Shown one piece after another: positions 8,532 through 17,700 of a DNA stretch of 64,000 nucleotides. The DNA comes from Runella sp. MFBS21. Lineage in GTDB: Bacteria; Bacteroidota; Bacteroidia; Cytophagales; Spirosomataceae. The notes below the pieces were generated by a model. That model saw only the letters and a list, made by a program, of their open reading frames with translations. It did no database searches and was not told the origin of the DNA. Both the position numbers and the translations under genes were made by a program. The stretch is taken from contig NZ_JARNTW010000002.1 in the NCBI RefSeq assembly GCF_029433105.1, positions 351,744 to 415,743 on the forward strand. Reading direction: 5' to 3'. Every line of letters begins with the position of its first letter. Position 1 is the stretch's first letter.

Positions 8532-8943
8532 GGATATACGATTGTTTTGCATGGCTGTTTTTTGACAAAAAAATACTGTGTCGGAGGTGTGAGCCTTCGC
8601 GTAGGTATTTAGTGATAAAATGTTTGATGAATAAAAAACTGATGTTGGATACTATTGAATAAAGGTCGCCTTTGTCACAGACCCAACATCAGGGAATTAA
8701 GTACATTGAAAGTGTTGTTTTATTTGAATTCTTGGCGGTTTGAGAATAAGACACCCTAACTCATCGAAACCCCTATGAGAAACTTTAAAAAATAGAATAA
8801 AATAAAATTTGGTTTTGTGAATACATAGCTATATGCTTTAGGCCATAAGCCATAAGCAATATTTGCATACTCCATGATAAAAACCTCGCAAAAAATGCTT
8901 ATTGCTTACAGCTTATTGCCTAGGGCTAAATAGTTACTGTGCT
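8532..8943. other. gene-free region with a long imperfect inverted repeat
   Basis: About 410 bp between the TonB receptor start and the DUF456 stop contain no plausible gene. An imperfect inverted repeat of about 38-bp arms (8829-8867 and 8896-8933; core GCCATAAGC... against GCTTATTGC) abuts the DUF456 stop and could act as its terminator or be a small repeat element. The right arm itself contains GCTTATTGC twice (8898-8906, 8911-8919). Confidence 0.4.
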
Positions 8944-9417
8944 TTAAAGAAAGGCGGCAATGGCATAGCCTATCATCACTAAACACAAGATGACTTTCAT
9001 GGTAATTCCGCCCAAAAAACCTAAAAAAGAACCAAAAGCTGCTTTGAGGGCTTTGTCGGCAGCCATACCACCGATGAGTTCGCCAATGAGGGCACCTAAA
9101 AACGCTCCCAAAAATATCCCAATAGCGGGGACAAAAAAGAAACCTATCAATAATCCGACCGTTGAGCCCCATGCGCCGTAGTTGGTGCCACCAAATTTTT
9201 TGACTCCCCAAATCGGCACATAATAATCCAATACACTGATAATGAGGGTGACGATTCCTAAGGTGTAAAGTGTAAACTGACTAAACTCGGCGTATTTACT
9301 AAAATGCAAACACAACAATCCCACAAAACTCAAAGGCGGGCCAGGAAGGGGGAGCACTGCTCCTGCTAGTCCTACAAGCAAGCCTGCAATTCCCAAAATA
9401 AGCAGTAAAATATCCAT
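8944..9417 (-). CDS. DUF456 family small membrane protein
   Basis: A 157-residue, Gly-rich integral membrane protein with about four transmembrane segments. The pattern matches DUF456: LAGLVGAVLPLPGPPLSF-like N-terminus (LLVGLAGAVLPLPGPPLSFVG), GAWGSTVGLLIGFFFVPAIGIFLGAFLGALIGEL with a GxxxG-rich middle, and a last hydrophobic helix. The function of the family is not known. Confidence 0.85.
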   Translation of the reverse strand: MDILLLILGIAGLLVGLAGAVLPLPGPPLSFVGLLCLHFSKYAEFSQFTLYTLGIVTLIISVLDYYVPIWGVKKFGGTNYGAWGSTVGLLIGFFFVPAIGIFLGAFLGALIGELIGGMAADKALKAAFGSFLGFLGGITMKVILCLVMIGYAIAAFL

Positions 9418-9440
9418 AAGTGAAGTAGGTCGATGATAAG

Positions 9441-9490
9441 AGGCTTTCCAAGTTTTAAGTTATAAATAGCAGCCAAAACTTGGAAAGCCT
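9441..9490. repeat. perfect 16-bp inverted repeat (TTCCAAGTTT-type hairpin)
   Basis: AGGCTTTCCAAGTTTT at 9441-9456 and its exact reverse complement at 9475-9490 flank an 18-bp loop, in the divergent intergenic region between the DUF456 gene and carboxynorspermidine synthase. There is no gene end here to terminate, so it is not an ordinary terminator. The core TTCCAAGTTT is shared with the 78-bp tandem repeats at 62418-62807. Confidence 0.7.
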
Positions 9491-9546
9491 TGGTTGGCTC
9501 TTTACAAAATCTATCCTCAAATAACACAAAAAACTAGCACGAATCG

Positions 9547-9554
9547 TATCTTTG
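9547..9554 (+). promoter_or_regulatory. -7 box (TATCTTTG) for carboxynorspermidine synthase
   Basis: TATCTTTG matches TAnnTTTG and lies about 68 bp upstream of the start at 9622. No clear -33 TTTG was seen at the expected distance. Confidence 0.4.
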
Positions 9555-9621
9555 CCCACTAATTTTTGAGTGACCTAAAATTAATCATCACCGAACCACA
9601 AAATCACAAATAAAGGAAGAG

Positions 9622-10833
9622 ATGTCAAAAGTCCTAATCATTGGAGCTGGAGGAGTAGGGGGCGTAGTGGCACACAAATGCGCCATGAACTCGCATGTAT
9701 TTACTGAAATCATGCTGGCTAGCCGCACCAAATCTAAATGCGATAAAATTGCCCTTGATATTCAGGCAATGCACGGGGTGGAGATTCAGACGGCAGCGGT
9801 AGATGCTGATGTCGTACCCGAATTGGTTGCACTTATTCAATCTTTTCAACCCAAAATGGTCATCAATGTGGCTTTGCCCTACCAAGATTTGACCATTATG
9901 GACGCATGTTTGGAAACGGGTGTACACTATTTGGATACTGCAAACTACGAGCCAAAAGACGTAGCCAAATTTGAATATAGCTGGCAATGGGCTTACAAAG
10001 AGCGTTTTGAACAAGCGGGACTCATGGCGCTTTTGGGCTGTGGATTTGACCCAGGCGTAACACAGGTGTTTACAGCTTATGCCAACAAGCATTACTTCGA
10101 TGAAATGCACTATCTTGATATTATCGATTGTAATGCCGGAAATCATGGCAAGGCGTTTGCGACCAACTTCAACCCCGAAATCAACATTCGTGAAATCACA
10201 CAGCCGGGTCGTTATTGGGAAAATGGTGCTTGGGTGGAGATTCCTGCCATGAGTATTCATAAGCCGATTGACTATCCGGGTATTGGCCCCAAAGAAAGCT
10301 ATGTGTTATATCATGAAGAGTTGGAGTCGCTGGTCAAAAACTTTCCAACGCTCAAACGCGCGCGTTTTTGGATGACTTTCGGGCAGCAATATCTGACACA
10401 CTTAGAAGTACTCCAAAACGTAGGAATGACGAGTATCGCTCCTATCAAGTTTCAGGGTATAGATATTGTTCCGTTGGAGTTTTTGAAGGCGGTATTGCCT
10501 CCGCCAGATTCGCTCGGCGAAAACTACACGGGGCAGACTTCGATCGGTTGTCAGATCAAAGGCGTCAAAGACGGAGCAGAGGCGACTTATTATGTATGGA
10601 ACAACTGCGACCACGCCGAATGCTGGAAAGAAGTAAGGGCGCAAGCCGTAAGTTATACTACGGGCGTGCCAGCGATGATTGGGGCAATGCTCATGCTCAC
10701 CCATCCTGAGTGGATGAAAGCGGGGGTTTGGAACTGCGAAGAGCTTAATCCTGATCCTTTTATGGACTTACTCAATCAGCACGGATTGCCTTGGCACGAG
10801 CAGGTCAATCAGCCTTTGCCACACGAATATTAA
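9622..10833 (+). CDS. saccharopine dehydrogenase family, carboxynorspermidine synthase
   Basis: The 403-residue protein starts with a Rossmann NAD(P) motif (KVLIIGAGGVGGVVAHKCA) and follows the Lys1-like carboxynorspermidine/carboxyspermidine dehydrogenase family: LASRTKSKCDKIA, NVALPYQDLTIMDACLETGVHYLDTANYEP, LLGCGFDPGVTQVFTAY, and TSIGCQIKGVKDG. It catalyses NADPH-dependent condensation of aspartate semialdehyde with a diamine, the first step of the alternative spermidine route. The decarboxylase partner is not in this window. A perfect terminator follows. Confidence 0.88.
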   Translation: MSKVLIIGAGGVGGVVAHKCAMNSHVFTEIMLASRTKSKCDKIALDIQAMHGVEIQTAAVDADVVPELVALIQSFQPKMVINVALPYQDLTIMDACLETGVHYLDTANYEPKDVAKFEYSWQWAYKERFEQAGLMALLGCGFDPGVTQVFTAYANKHYFDEMHYLDIIDCNAGNHGKAFATNFNPEINIREITQPGRYWENGAWVEIPAMSIHKPIDYPGIGPKESYVLYHEELESLVKNFPTLKRARFWMTFGQQYLTHLEVLQNVGMTSIAPIKFQGIDIVPLEFLKAVLPPPDSLGENYTGQTSIGCQIKGVKDGAEATYYVWNNCDHAECWKEVRAQAVSYTTGVPAMIGAMLMLTHPEWMKAGVWNCEELNPDPFMDLLNQHGLPWHEQVNQPLPHEY

Positions 10834-10847
10834 TCAATAAAATGCCT

Positions 10848-10885
10848 AACTCTGGCGACGCTTGTGGCGTCGCCAGAGTTTTTTT
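10848..10885 (+). terminator. rho-independent terminator
   Basis: AACTCTGGCGACGC (10848-10861) pairs perfectly with 10867-10880 around a 5-nt loop and is followed by a T run, 15 bp after the carboxynorspermidine synthase stop. It can also serve the convergent GNAT gene. Confidence 0.9.
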
Positions 10886-10900
10886 AAAAATATCAGGGAA

Positions 10901-11509
10901 TTATTCTTCTTGTTCCTCAATCTTAAGTAAGATTAAGTCAAAATATAGTAGTCTAGTTTTTAATGGTTTATCCAATGGTAAATTCATTGCTTCTTTTTCT
11001 TGTTCCTCGGTACTAAATAAAGGCTCGAAACCATTATTTGTATAATAAAGAAGTGGTTTGGGTGTATTATAGGAGTCAACAACGATAAACCGACAACCTG
11101 TTTTATTTCCTGGATGAACAAACCAAGATTTTATGAAATCCATTAAGTCGGAGCCTACTCCCAATCTTCCAAAATTTTTGTTGACCCCAAGTCTTCCAAT
11201 CAACACAGAAGGGTAGCTTCTTGTCTCTTTTTCACGTGGTATACGTTTTGTTACTTTCTTTTTTCGAGAATTTGGCAGTGTCTGGACTTTGATACTGTCA
11301 TTAGAAATCGTAAAGGCGCATACTATTACTTTTGGGTTTTCATCTAGAGTGAAGCAATAGCTCTTACCCAATAATTCAGATGTGTATTTGATTACATCTT
11401 TGGAGAAAAATCCGTTTAAATCGGAGTTGCCACAGTCAAAAGGCTCACAAGAATCTAAAATCTCTTGGTTGTAGGGCTTAAAGGTGCATTTTTCTAATAG
11501 GAATCCCAC
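10901..11509 (-). CDS. GNAT acetyltransferase, TacT-like toxin
   Basis: A 202-residue GNAT protein with the acetyl-CoA-binding region SYPSVLIGRLGVNKNFGRLGVGSDLMDFI (R/Q-x-x-G-x-G/A-type loop, here NFGRLGVG) and the C-terminal GCRFIVVDSYN...LLYYTNNGFEPL segment. This pattern is typical of TacT-class toxins that acetylate aminoacyl-tRNA. The likely start is GTG at 11509. It sits 12 bp behind a 51-codon gene, which is the usual antitoxin-then-toxin order. tRNA as target is inferred from the family. Confidence 0.7.
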   Translation of the reverse strand: MGFLLEKCTFKPYNQEILDSCEPFDCGNSDLNGFFSKDVIKYTSELLGKSYCFTLDENPKVIVCAFTISNDSIKVQTLPNSRKKKVTKRIPREKETRSYPSVLIGRLGVNKNFGRLGVGSDLMDFIKSWFVHPGNKTGCRFIVVDSYNTPKPLLYYTNNGFEPLFSTEEQEKEAMNLPLDKPLKTRLLYFDLILLKIEEQEE

Positions 11510-11521
11510 CTTGAGCAGATT

Positions 11522-11677
11522 TTATGACTTAGCCTTAGCAAGTATTTTATTAGAAATAGATACTTTTTTTGAAAAGTCTACACTTGCTCTATTGGCAATA
11601 TTTTTTTCAATCTTCTCATTAAAAGTAGATGCCGCTTCTTTTTTCAATACGGGTATGTTTTTAATTGCGGTTGCCAT
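11522..11677 (-). CDS. 51-residue putative antitoxin of the GNAT toxin
   Basis: The minus-strand frame from the ATG at 11677 to the TAA at 11522-11524 encodes 51 residues: MATAIKNIPVLKKEAASTF followed by a charged, Lys-rich, mostly helical sequence ending in KILAKAKS. A short basic/acidic protein with an N-terminal IPVLKKEAA segment immediately upstream of a GNAT toxin fits a type II antitoxin. It has a well-placed promoter (11697-11704) and is separated from the toxin by 12 bp. No family name is assigned. Confidence 0.65.
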   Translation of the reverse strand: MATAIKNIPVLKKEAASTFNEKIEKNIANRASVDFSKKVSISNKILAKAKS

Positions 11678-11696
11678 AGTTGTTATATTTACATTG

Positions 11697-11728
11697 CAAA
11701 GATAGAGGATTAATATTTATAACAACAA
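11697..11728 (-). promoter_or_regulatory. promoter of the toxin-antitoxin module
   Basis: On the minus strand TATCTTTG (11697-11704) is a perfect TAnnTTTG -7 box, with TTG repeats at 11723-11728 about 18-21 bp upstream as a -33 element. The antitoxin ATG lies 19 bp downstream of the box. Confidence 0.6.
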
Positions 11729-11807
11729 TGGAGGATAAAACGAGCTCAATCTATCCGCTAGACTGAGTTTTAGTTTCTCTGAATGTTTTTGTTGTTAACC
11801 TCTCTTT

Positions 11808-13571
11808 TTAGTTCACTACTTCCTTATACTGCATTCGGTAGAGATTGGCATAAAAACCTTCGTGGCTTAGCAATTGCTCGTGAGTGCCTTTTTCTTGGAT
11901 CTCCCCTTTGTCTAGTACCACAATCTGGTCAGCTTTCTGAATAGTACTTAAGCGGTGGGCAATCACCATTGCCGTGCGGCCTTTCATGAGTTTTAGGATA
12001 GCATTTTGGATGAGTTCTTCGGTTTCGGTATCTACCGACGAAGTAGCTTCGTCCAAAACGATGATTTTGGGGTCATGTACCAATGCTCTTACAAACGAAA
12101 TCAACTGACGTTGCCCTACTGAAAGTGTAGCACCGCGCTCCATTACATTGTAATCGTATCCTCCGGGAAGTTTTTCGATAAATTCATGCGCACCTACGAG
12201 TTGCGCCGCTTCAATGATACGAGCGCGACTAATGCTCGTATCACCTAAGGTAATATTGTTGTGAATCGTATCCGAAAACAAAAAAACGTCTTGTAAAACT
12301 ACCCCAATTTGTTTCCTCAACGCGCCTAGCTCATAGTTGTGGATTTCGACGCCATCTACCAAAATCTCGCCTTTATTAATGTCATAAAAACGACTTAGGA
12401 GATTAATAACCGATGATTTTCCGGCACCAGTGGCACCCACAAACGCAATAGTTTCTCCCGATTTTACCTCAAAAGAAATATCTTTCAATACGTAATTATC
12501 ATCGTTGTAAGCAAACCACACGTTTTTGAAAGAGACATCTCCTTTTAGATGTTCTGAAACATAAGTGCCGTTGTTGACAGTATAGTCGTCGCTATCGAGG
12601 AGCTTAAGGATGCGGTCGGTACTTACGATGCCCATTTGGAGGGTATTGAAGCGATCGGCTAGCATTCGTATCGGCCTGAAAAACAGGTTGATAAAAATAA
12701 TAAAAGCCGTGATAGTACCGAAAGTGACATCGTATTGAATAACTTGGCGAGCACCATACCACACAATCAGCCCTGTAGCGGCAGCAGCGATAACATCGGC
12801 TACTGGATAATATACCGAATAGTACCAAATAGAACGGATGTTGGCGTCTCTATGGACACCGTTGATTTGTTTAAACTTCTGGTATTCTATTTTTTCGGCA
12901 CTAAATATCTGCACGATATTCATGCCGGTGATGTGTTCTTGAACAAAAGAATTAAGGTTAGAGACAGCCGTTCGGACTTCGTTGAAAGAATCTTTGATTT
13001 TTTCTTTAAAAATATAAGTGCTTATCAACATAAAGGGTACCGTTGCCAGACTTATCAAAGAAAGTCGCCAATCGGTATAAAACATCACCCCAATAATCAA
13101 TATCAATTGTAAAATATCTCCCGCTACGGCAGCCATACCATCGCTGAATACGTCCGATAGTGTTTCTACATCCGAAACTGTACGGGTGACGAGCCGACCA
13201 ATGGGGGTGTTGTCAAAGAATTTGAGGCGAAGATTGAGGATTTTTTCGTAGAGCTGAACTCTGATATCTCTAATTATATTTTGACCCAACCACCCTGCCA
13301 GATAGGTATTAATAAATTGAAAAATGGCTTGTAGAAACAATACCAGAATCATCCAAAGTAGCATAATAGCCAAGCCATTGTAATCGCCTGCTGCAATCTC
13401 ATTATCTATCGTATAGCGAATCAAAAGAGGACTGAGAGGAGACAATGTCGCACTTATCAAAATGATAGTTACAAGGGCATAAAATTGCTTTTGATAAGGC
13501 CTAACAAAAGTGTACAGACGGCGTAAGGTAGGAAGGTCAAAAATTTTACCGCTTTTCTTTTCTTCGTTCAT
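11808..13571 (-). CDS. ABC exporter, fused permease and ATPase (type I, MdlB/MsbA-like)
   Basis: The 587-residue protein starts at the Met at 13571 (MNEEKKSGKIFDLPTLRRLY); the Met at 13601 lies in a poor context. Residues about 25-310 are the six-helix type I exporter membrane domain (LNLRLKFFDNTPIGRLVTRTVSDVETLSDVF). The nucleotide-binding domain follows with Walker A GATGAGKSS, signature LSVGQRQ (Val for the usual Gly/Ser) and Walker B IIVLDEATSSVD. One-gene half-transporters of this type export lipids, peptides or drugs as dimers. It is divergent from the PqqD gene. Confidence 0.88.
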   Translation of the reverse strand: MNEEKKSGKIFDLPTLRRLYTFVRPYQKQFYALVTIILISATLSPLSPLLIRYTIDNEIAAGDYNGLAIMLLWMILVLFLQAIFQFINTYLAGWLGQNIIRDIRVQLYEKILNLRLKFFDNTPIGRLVTRTVSDVETLSDVFSDGMAAVAGDILQLILIIGVMFYTDWRLSLISLATVPFMLISTYIFKEKIKDSFNEVRTAVSNLNSFVQEHITGMNIVQIFSAEKIEYQKFKQINGVHRDANIRSIWYYSVYYPVADVIAAAATGLIVWYGARQVIQYDVTFGTITAFIIFINLFFRPIRMLADRFNTLQMGIVSTDRILKLLDSDDYTVNNGTYVSEHLKGDVSFKNVWFAYNDDNYVLKDISFEVKSGETIAFVGATGAGKSSVINLLSRFYDINKGEILVDGVEIHNYELGALRKQIGVVLQDVFLFSDTIHNNITLGDTSISRARIIEAAQLVGAHEFIEKLPGGYDYNVMERGATLSVGQRQLISFVRALVHDPKIIVLDEATSSVDTETEELIQNAILKLMKGRTAMVIAHRLSTIQKADQIVVLDKGEIQEKGTHEQLLSHEGFYANLYRMQYKEVVN

Positions 13572-13768
13572 GCGTAGAGATATTATGCATACAACAAACA
13601 CCGAAACCGAAAAGAAAGTTGAGATTAGGTCTTATTTTCTTCTTCAAAATACGAAGGAAGGTCAAACAATTTACAGAAAAAGAGAAGCTTTTTGATACCA
13701 ACATCAAACGAAGTCGTCTAATGAATGATAGATCTAATTCTGAAAATCTGGTTTTCAATGCATTTAGT

Positions 13769-14050
13769 ATGAAAATAAACTTAACACAAGTCTTTCGGCT
13801 CTCTGCCCAGCAGGTATCGTCGACCCTAGAAAACGAAACCGTAATCCTTGATTATGAAAGAGGTATCTATTATACTTTAGATGAAGTGGGGACATTTATT
13901 TGGAAAATGCTTCAACAAAAACCGATGACTATTGCCGAATTAAAATCGGGTGTTTTGGCAGAATATGATACAGATGAAGCTATCTGTGAAAATGATATTT
14001 ATGAACTACTTAAAGCACTTTTGCATGAAAAATTGCTGGAAAAAGTATAG
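13769..14050 (+). CDS. PqqD-family (RiPP recognition element) protein
   Basis: From the Met at 13769 (MKINLTQVFRLSAQQV) this is a 93-residue PqqD-like protein: VSSTLENETVILDYERGIYYTLDEVGTFIWKML, then a winged-helix half (IAELKSGVLAEYDTDEAICENDIYELLKALLHEKLLEKV). PqqD domains bind precursor peptides in RiPP pathways, but orphan members are common in Bacteroidota. The frame is open further upstream (Met at 13721) but without conservation-like character. It overlaps the next gene by 26 bp. Confidence 0.8.
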   Translation: MKINLTQVFRLSAQQVSSTLENETVILDYERGIYYTLDEVGTFIWKMLQQKPMTIAELKSGVLAEYDTDEAICENDIYELLKALLHEKLLEKV

Positions 14051-14717
14051 CACCCTAGGACTATTGGTGGTGGGAGTGATAGCGTGCCATTCGCCTACGG
14101 TGGAGATGTTTAGACCGCAAGACTATGTAAACTATCAGGTAGGACAGTACCGCATTTATGAAATAGAGGAGGCTTATTATGCAGTGAACGAAGCGCCCAA
14201 AATTCGCCATTTTCAGCAGAAAGAAACTACCATAGCTTTATCTGAAAAAGAAACCTATCAGCTCATTGAAATCCAGATAGCCGAGCGAAAAGATAGCAGC
14301 CAACCTTGGCAAACCGTGGGATATGAGTTGCTGAAATGGTATCCAGATAAACTTTTACGGCAGACTACCGAAAATGTGTTTCAGGAATTAGTATTTCCCA
14401 TACAAGCGAAACTTGAATGGCCTTATGAGCTATGGACTTCCCAGCCTCCTCGTGCTCAATACAATATGCTAAAAACCTCTTATCAAGTTAGTGCCAAAAA
14501 CTACGAACATTGTATAATGGTACAATTAGATGATGAAGCATCTTTATTATCACTTCGCCGAAAATTTGCGGTGTTTGCTCCCTATGTGGGTTTGATATAT
14601 CGTCAAAATACCGATTTGAATTATTGTCAATCTTCTGCTGACTGTATCGGGAAAGACAAAATTGAGTCGGGGTATCGTAAAGAAAAGAAGCTTTTAGTAA
14701 TGAGCCAACACAAATAA
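14025..14717 (+). CDS. lipoprotein of unknown function
   Basis: The preferred start at 14025 (MKNCWKKYSTLGLLVVGVIAC) gives a lipoprotein signal peptide with the lipid-modified Cys in VGVIAC, and overlaps the end of the PqqD gene by 26 bp, which suggests translational coupling. The mature part of about 210 residues is beta-rich (YQVGQYRIYEIEEAYYAV, KETYQLIEIQIAER, LLKWYPDKLLRQT). No family recognised. It is followed 7 bp later by PorU2, so it may be part of a surface or T9SS-related operon. Confidence 0.65.
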   Translation: MKNCWKKYSTLGLLVVGVIACHSPTVEMFRPQDYVNYQVGQYRIYEIEEAYYAVNEAPKIRHFQQKETTIALSEKETYQLIEIQIAERKDSSQPWQTVGYELLKWYPDKLLRQTTENVFQELVFPIQAKLEWPYELWTSQPPRAQYNMLKTSYQVSAKNYEHCIMVQLDDEASLLSLRRKFAVFAPYVGLIYRQNTDLNYCQSSADCIGKDKIESGYRKEKKLLVMSQHK

Positions 14718-14724
14718 TCTTTCT

Positions 14725-17700
14725 ATGCCAAAACATCTACTATTGTTTTATATCCTCTTTGCAAGTTTGGGGGAAAGAGGAGCAATACACGCTCAAACAT
14801 TACGATATGGTAATGAATGGATTCGTTTTCAGCAGCCTTATTTTAAATTTCCCATTGCCCAAAATGGTATTTATCACCTTGATTATAAGGTGCTTTTAGA
14901 ATCAGGATTGCCATTGGACACCCTACAAGCCAAATACCTTCAAGTGTTTCATCATGGTCAAGAAATTGCACTTTATAAAACAACACAGGGTCTTTTGAAA
15001 GAAGGTGATTTCTTAGAGTTTTATGCAAAAAAACGAGACGGAACTTCAGACTCTCTCTTATACTCGCCTCCTAGCGCTATGCCTCATCCGTACTACAGCC
15101 TTTTTTCGGATACGACTTATTATTTTTTGACGGTGGGTAATGAAATAGGTAAAAAGATAAAACAGACTTCCTTCAATCCTAATCATGCTCATAAACCAGA
15201 ACCTTATCATCGGGCTAGGGAGCGTTTTTTGTATACTGACGAATTTTCATTCAACACTTTTACCGGGCCGGTGCCTACTTATCAATTGAGTAGCTTAGAC
15301 AAAGGAGAAGGAATGACGGGAGTACGCCGAAAAAGTGATACTACCTATGTTCAACGTTTTGAATTATCTGACTTTGTTCCTGCGCTCGATCAAAAAATCA
15401 CCGTTGATTTTATCCTCAATGGTCGGAGCTTCTTAGCGCGACAACTTACGGTCGGGATAACCAATGAAGTACAACAATCAGCGGTAGATACTTTTTCTCT
15501 GACTGGTTTTGAGCATCAGCAAAAAAAGTTTGCTTTGTCCATATGGGGGACAGTAAAAGAACTCAATTTTACGACCCATTCCACATCTTCCAATAAAGCA
15601 GATGCTTATTCGCTGAGTTTGTTGGAAATTACTTATCCCCAAAAATGGATATACAATGGGCAAGAAAAGATATTTCATACTCGTCCCAATCCAACCGATA
15701 CATCTTGGGTGATAGGAGAAGGCAATAGTCAGCAAATAAGGGCTTTTTATGACATAACCGACGAGAATAACCCTCGCCAAATCCCCTACCAATCGTATGG
15801 AAGTGGTTGGAGTGCATTGATACCTAGTACCCAACTCCCACGTAGGCTTCTGATGACTGATAAAATCCTGAGTGTTGGAGCATTAACGCCTGTTAAGTTT
15901 GAGGAAATAAAGGCAAAGAATGCTGATTACATAATGGTATATCATCCTCGGCTCAAGCAAGCCGCAAATGCTTATGAAGCTTACCGAAAAAGTAAAGAAG
16001 GAGGAGGTTACAAAACATTGTTGCTCAATATTTACGATTTATATAATCAATTCAATTTTGGGGAACATAGCCCATTGGCGATTAGACGAATGGCCGATTT
16101 TGTGTTACAATTTTCTGGAGCAGAGCCTTATTTGCTACTACTAGGCAAGGCTTATTCAGCCTTTGATGTGAGGTCTCGCCTCGACCAATTAGACCTGGTA
16201 CCCACAGTAGGTTATCCTGCTTCTGACCAATTACTCACTAGTGGGCTTGGCGACGCAGCGACCGAAGTCCCTGCTTTTTTGACAGGCCGTATCCCTGCTA
16301 CTACCAATGAGCAATTGAATGACTATCTACAAAAATTAAAATATTATGAACAAGCACCTTTTGAACTTTGGCGCAAAAAAATACTCCACCTTTCAGGGGG
16401 AAGCAATAGCTATGAGATAGGCCGTCTAAAAGCTAAACTCAGAACCCTGCAAGGTATCGCTGAGAGTTCGTATGTAGGTGCGCACGTAAGAGTGTTATCA
16501 AAACAGCAACTTGAGTACATAGAAGCGGCGCCAATGGTGCAAGATGTAAATGAAGGAGTGGGATTTATGAGTTTTTTGGGACATTCATCGGCCAATAATA
16601 CCGATTTTAACATTGGAGAAATTTCCGATAAAAGTCGGGGCTATACCGAAAATCAGAAATATCCGATTCTTTTTTTCAATGGGTGCAGTTATACCAATGT
16701 TTTTCGGAATGCTTCTTCCCAAGCCATTGATTGGCTTTTTACCCCTCAAAAAGGAGCTATAGCCGTAGTAGGTCAGTCGCATCAAAATGACCTAAGTGCG
16801 ATTGAAAAATACATGGAGATATTTTATAAATTACAGTTTCAGCATCCTGATTTTTATGTACAATCGCTAGGAAAAATACTAAAGCAAGCGGCCCAACGCA
16901 TCAGTGAAAACAATCCTAGTTTTGTAGATATAGTGAATCTACAAGAAATGTTGATACTTGGCGACCCTGCGGTGAGTGCTTTTTTGATTAAAAGGCCTGA
17001 TTATCAATTGCAAAAGGTTTTTGTAGAAAGCAATAACACAAATCAGCCTTTGGCTGCGGCAGCTACTTGGAGGGTAGGAGTAGTGGTGACGAATGTAGGA
17101 AAACACGAGCCAAACATTCCTCAAAAATACGTTTTGACTATCAAAGGAATAGATGTTTATGATTTTGTGTTAACTCCTACGGCCAACGTAGATACCTTAT
17201 ATTTGGAAATTAAAAACGAAAAAAATAGCCCTAAACTTGAATGTTGGATTGATAGCAAAAACCAAATTGAAGAACTGAATGAGCAAAACAATGCATATGT
17301 TTTAAGCTTAGACCCCGAAATATTAAGAGCCGAAAGTATTTATCCTCCCAACATTGGAGATGCTATTCGACCTTTGTTGGATATTACAGCCAATAAACGT
17401 CCTTTTGCCAATGCCGTTGAGATGGCAGAAGGCAGTGTACTTCATTTTGTTTTACACGACAATCGCCCACTTTTTTCTTCTACAGATACCGCCAAAGTGC
17501 AGGTAGAGATACGTCAGAAGTGCAATCAGTGTGTGTTTGAGCGGCAGTCGTTACACTTGGAGTTTTTGAGAGTAAACAATGAATTACAGTGGTCGATGCT
17601 TTTGTCTTTACTACCAGGAGAGTACGAAATGAGGTTACAAGCCACCGATTTATCTGGCAACGAAGCCTTTGTGATACCTTTGGTACTTTCATTTTCTATC

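Noticed and set aside
9634-10260. 208-codon antisense frame in the carboxynorspermidine synthase gene
   Set aside because: No start context or family motif, while the opposite strand encodes a well-matched enzyme.
13585-13695. 36-codon frame before PqqD as a RiPP precursor
   Set aside because: The C-terminus has no Cys/Ser/Thr-rich core, no leader-type motif, and no modifying enzyme gene is nearby.
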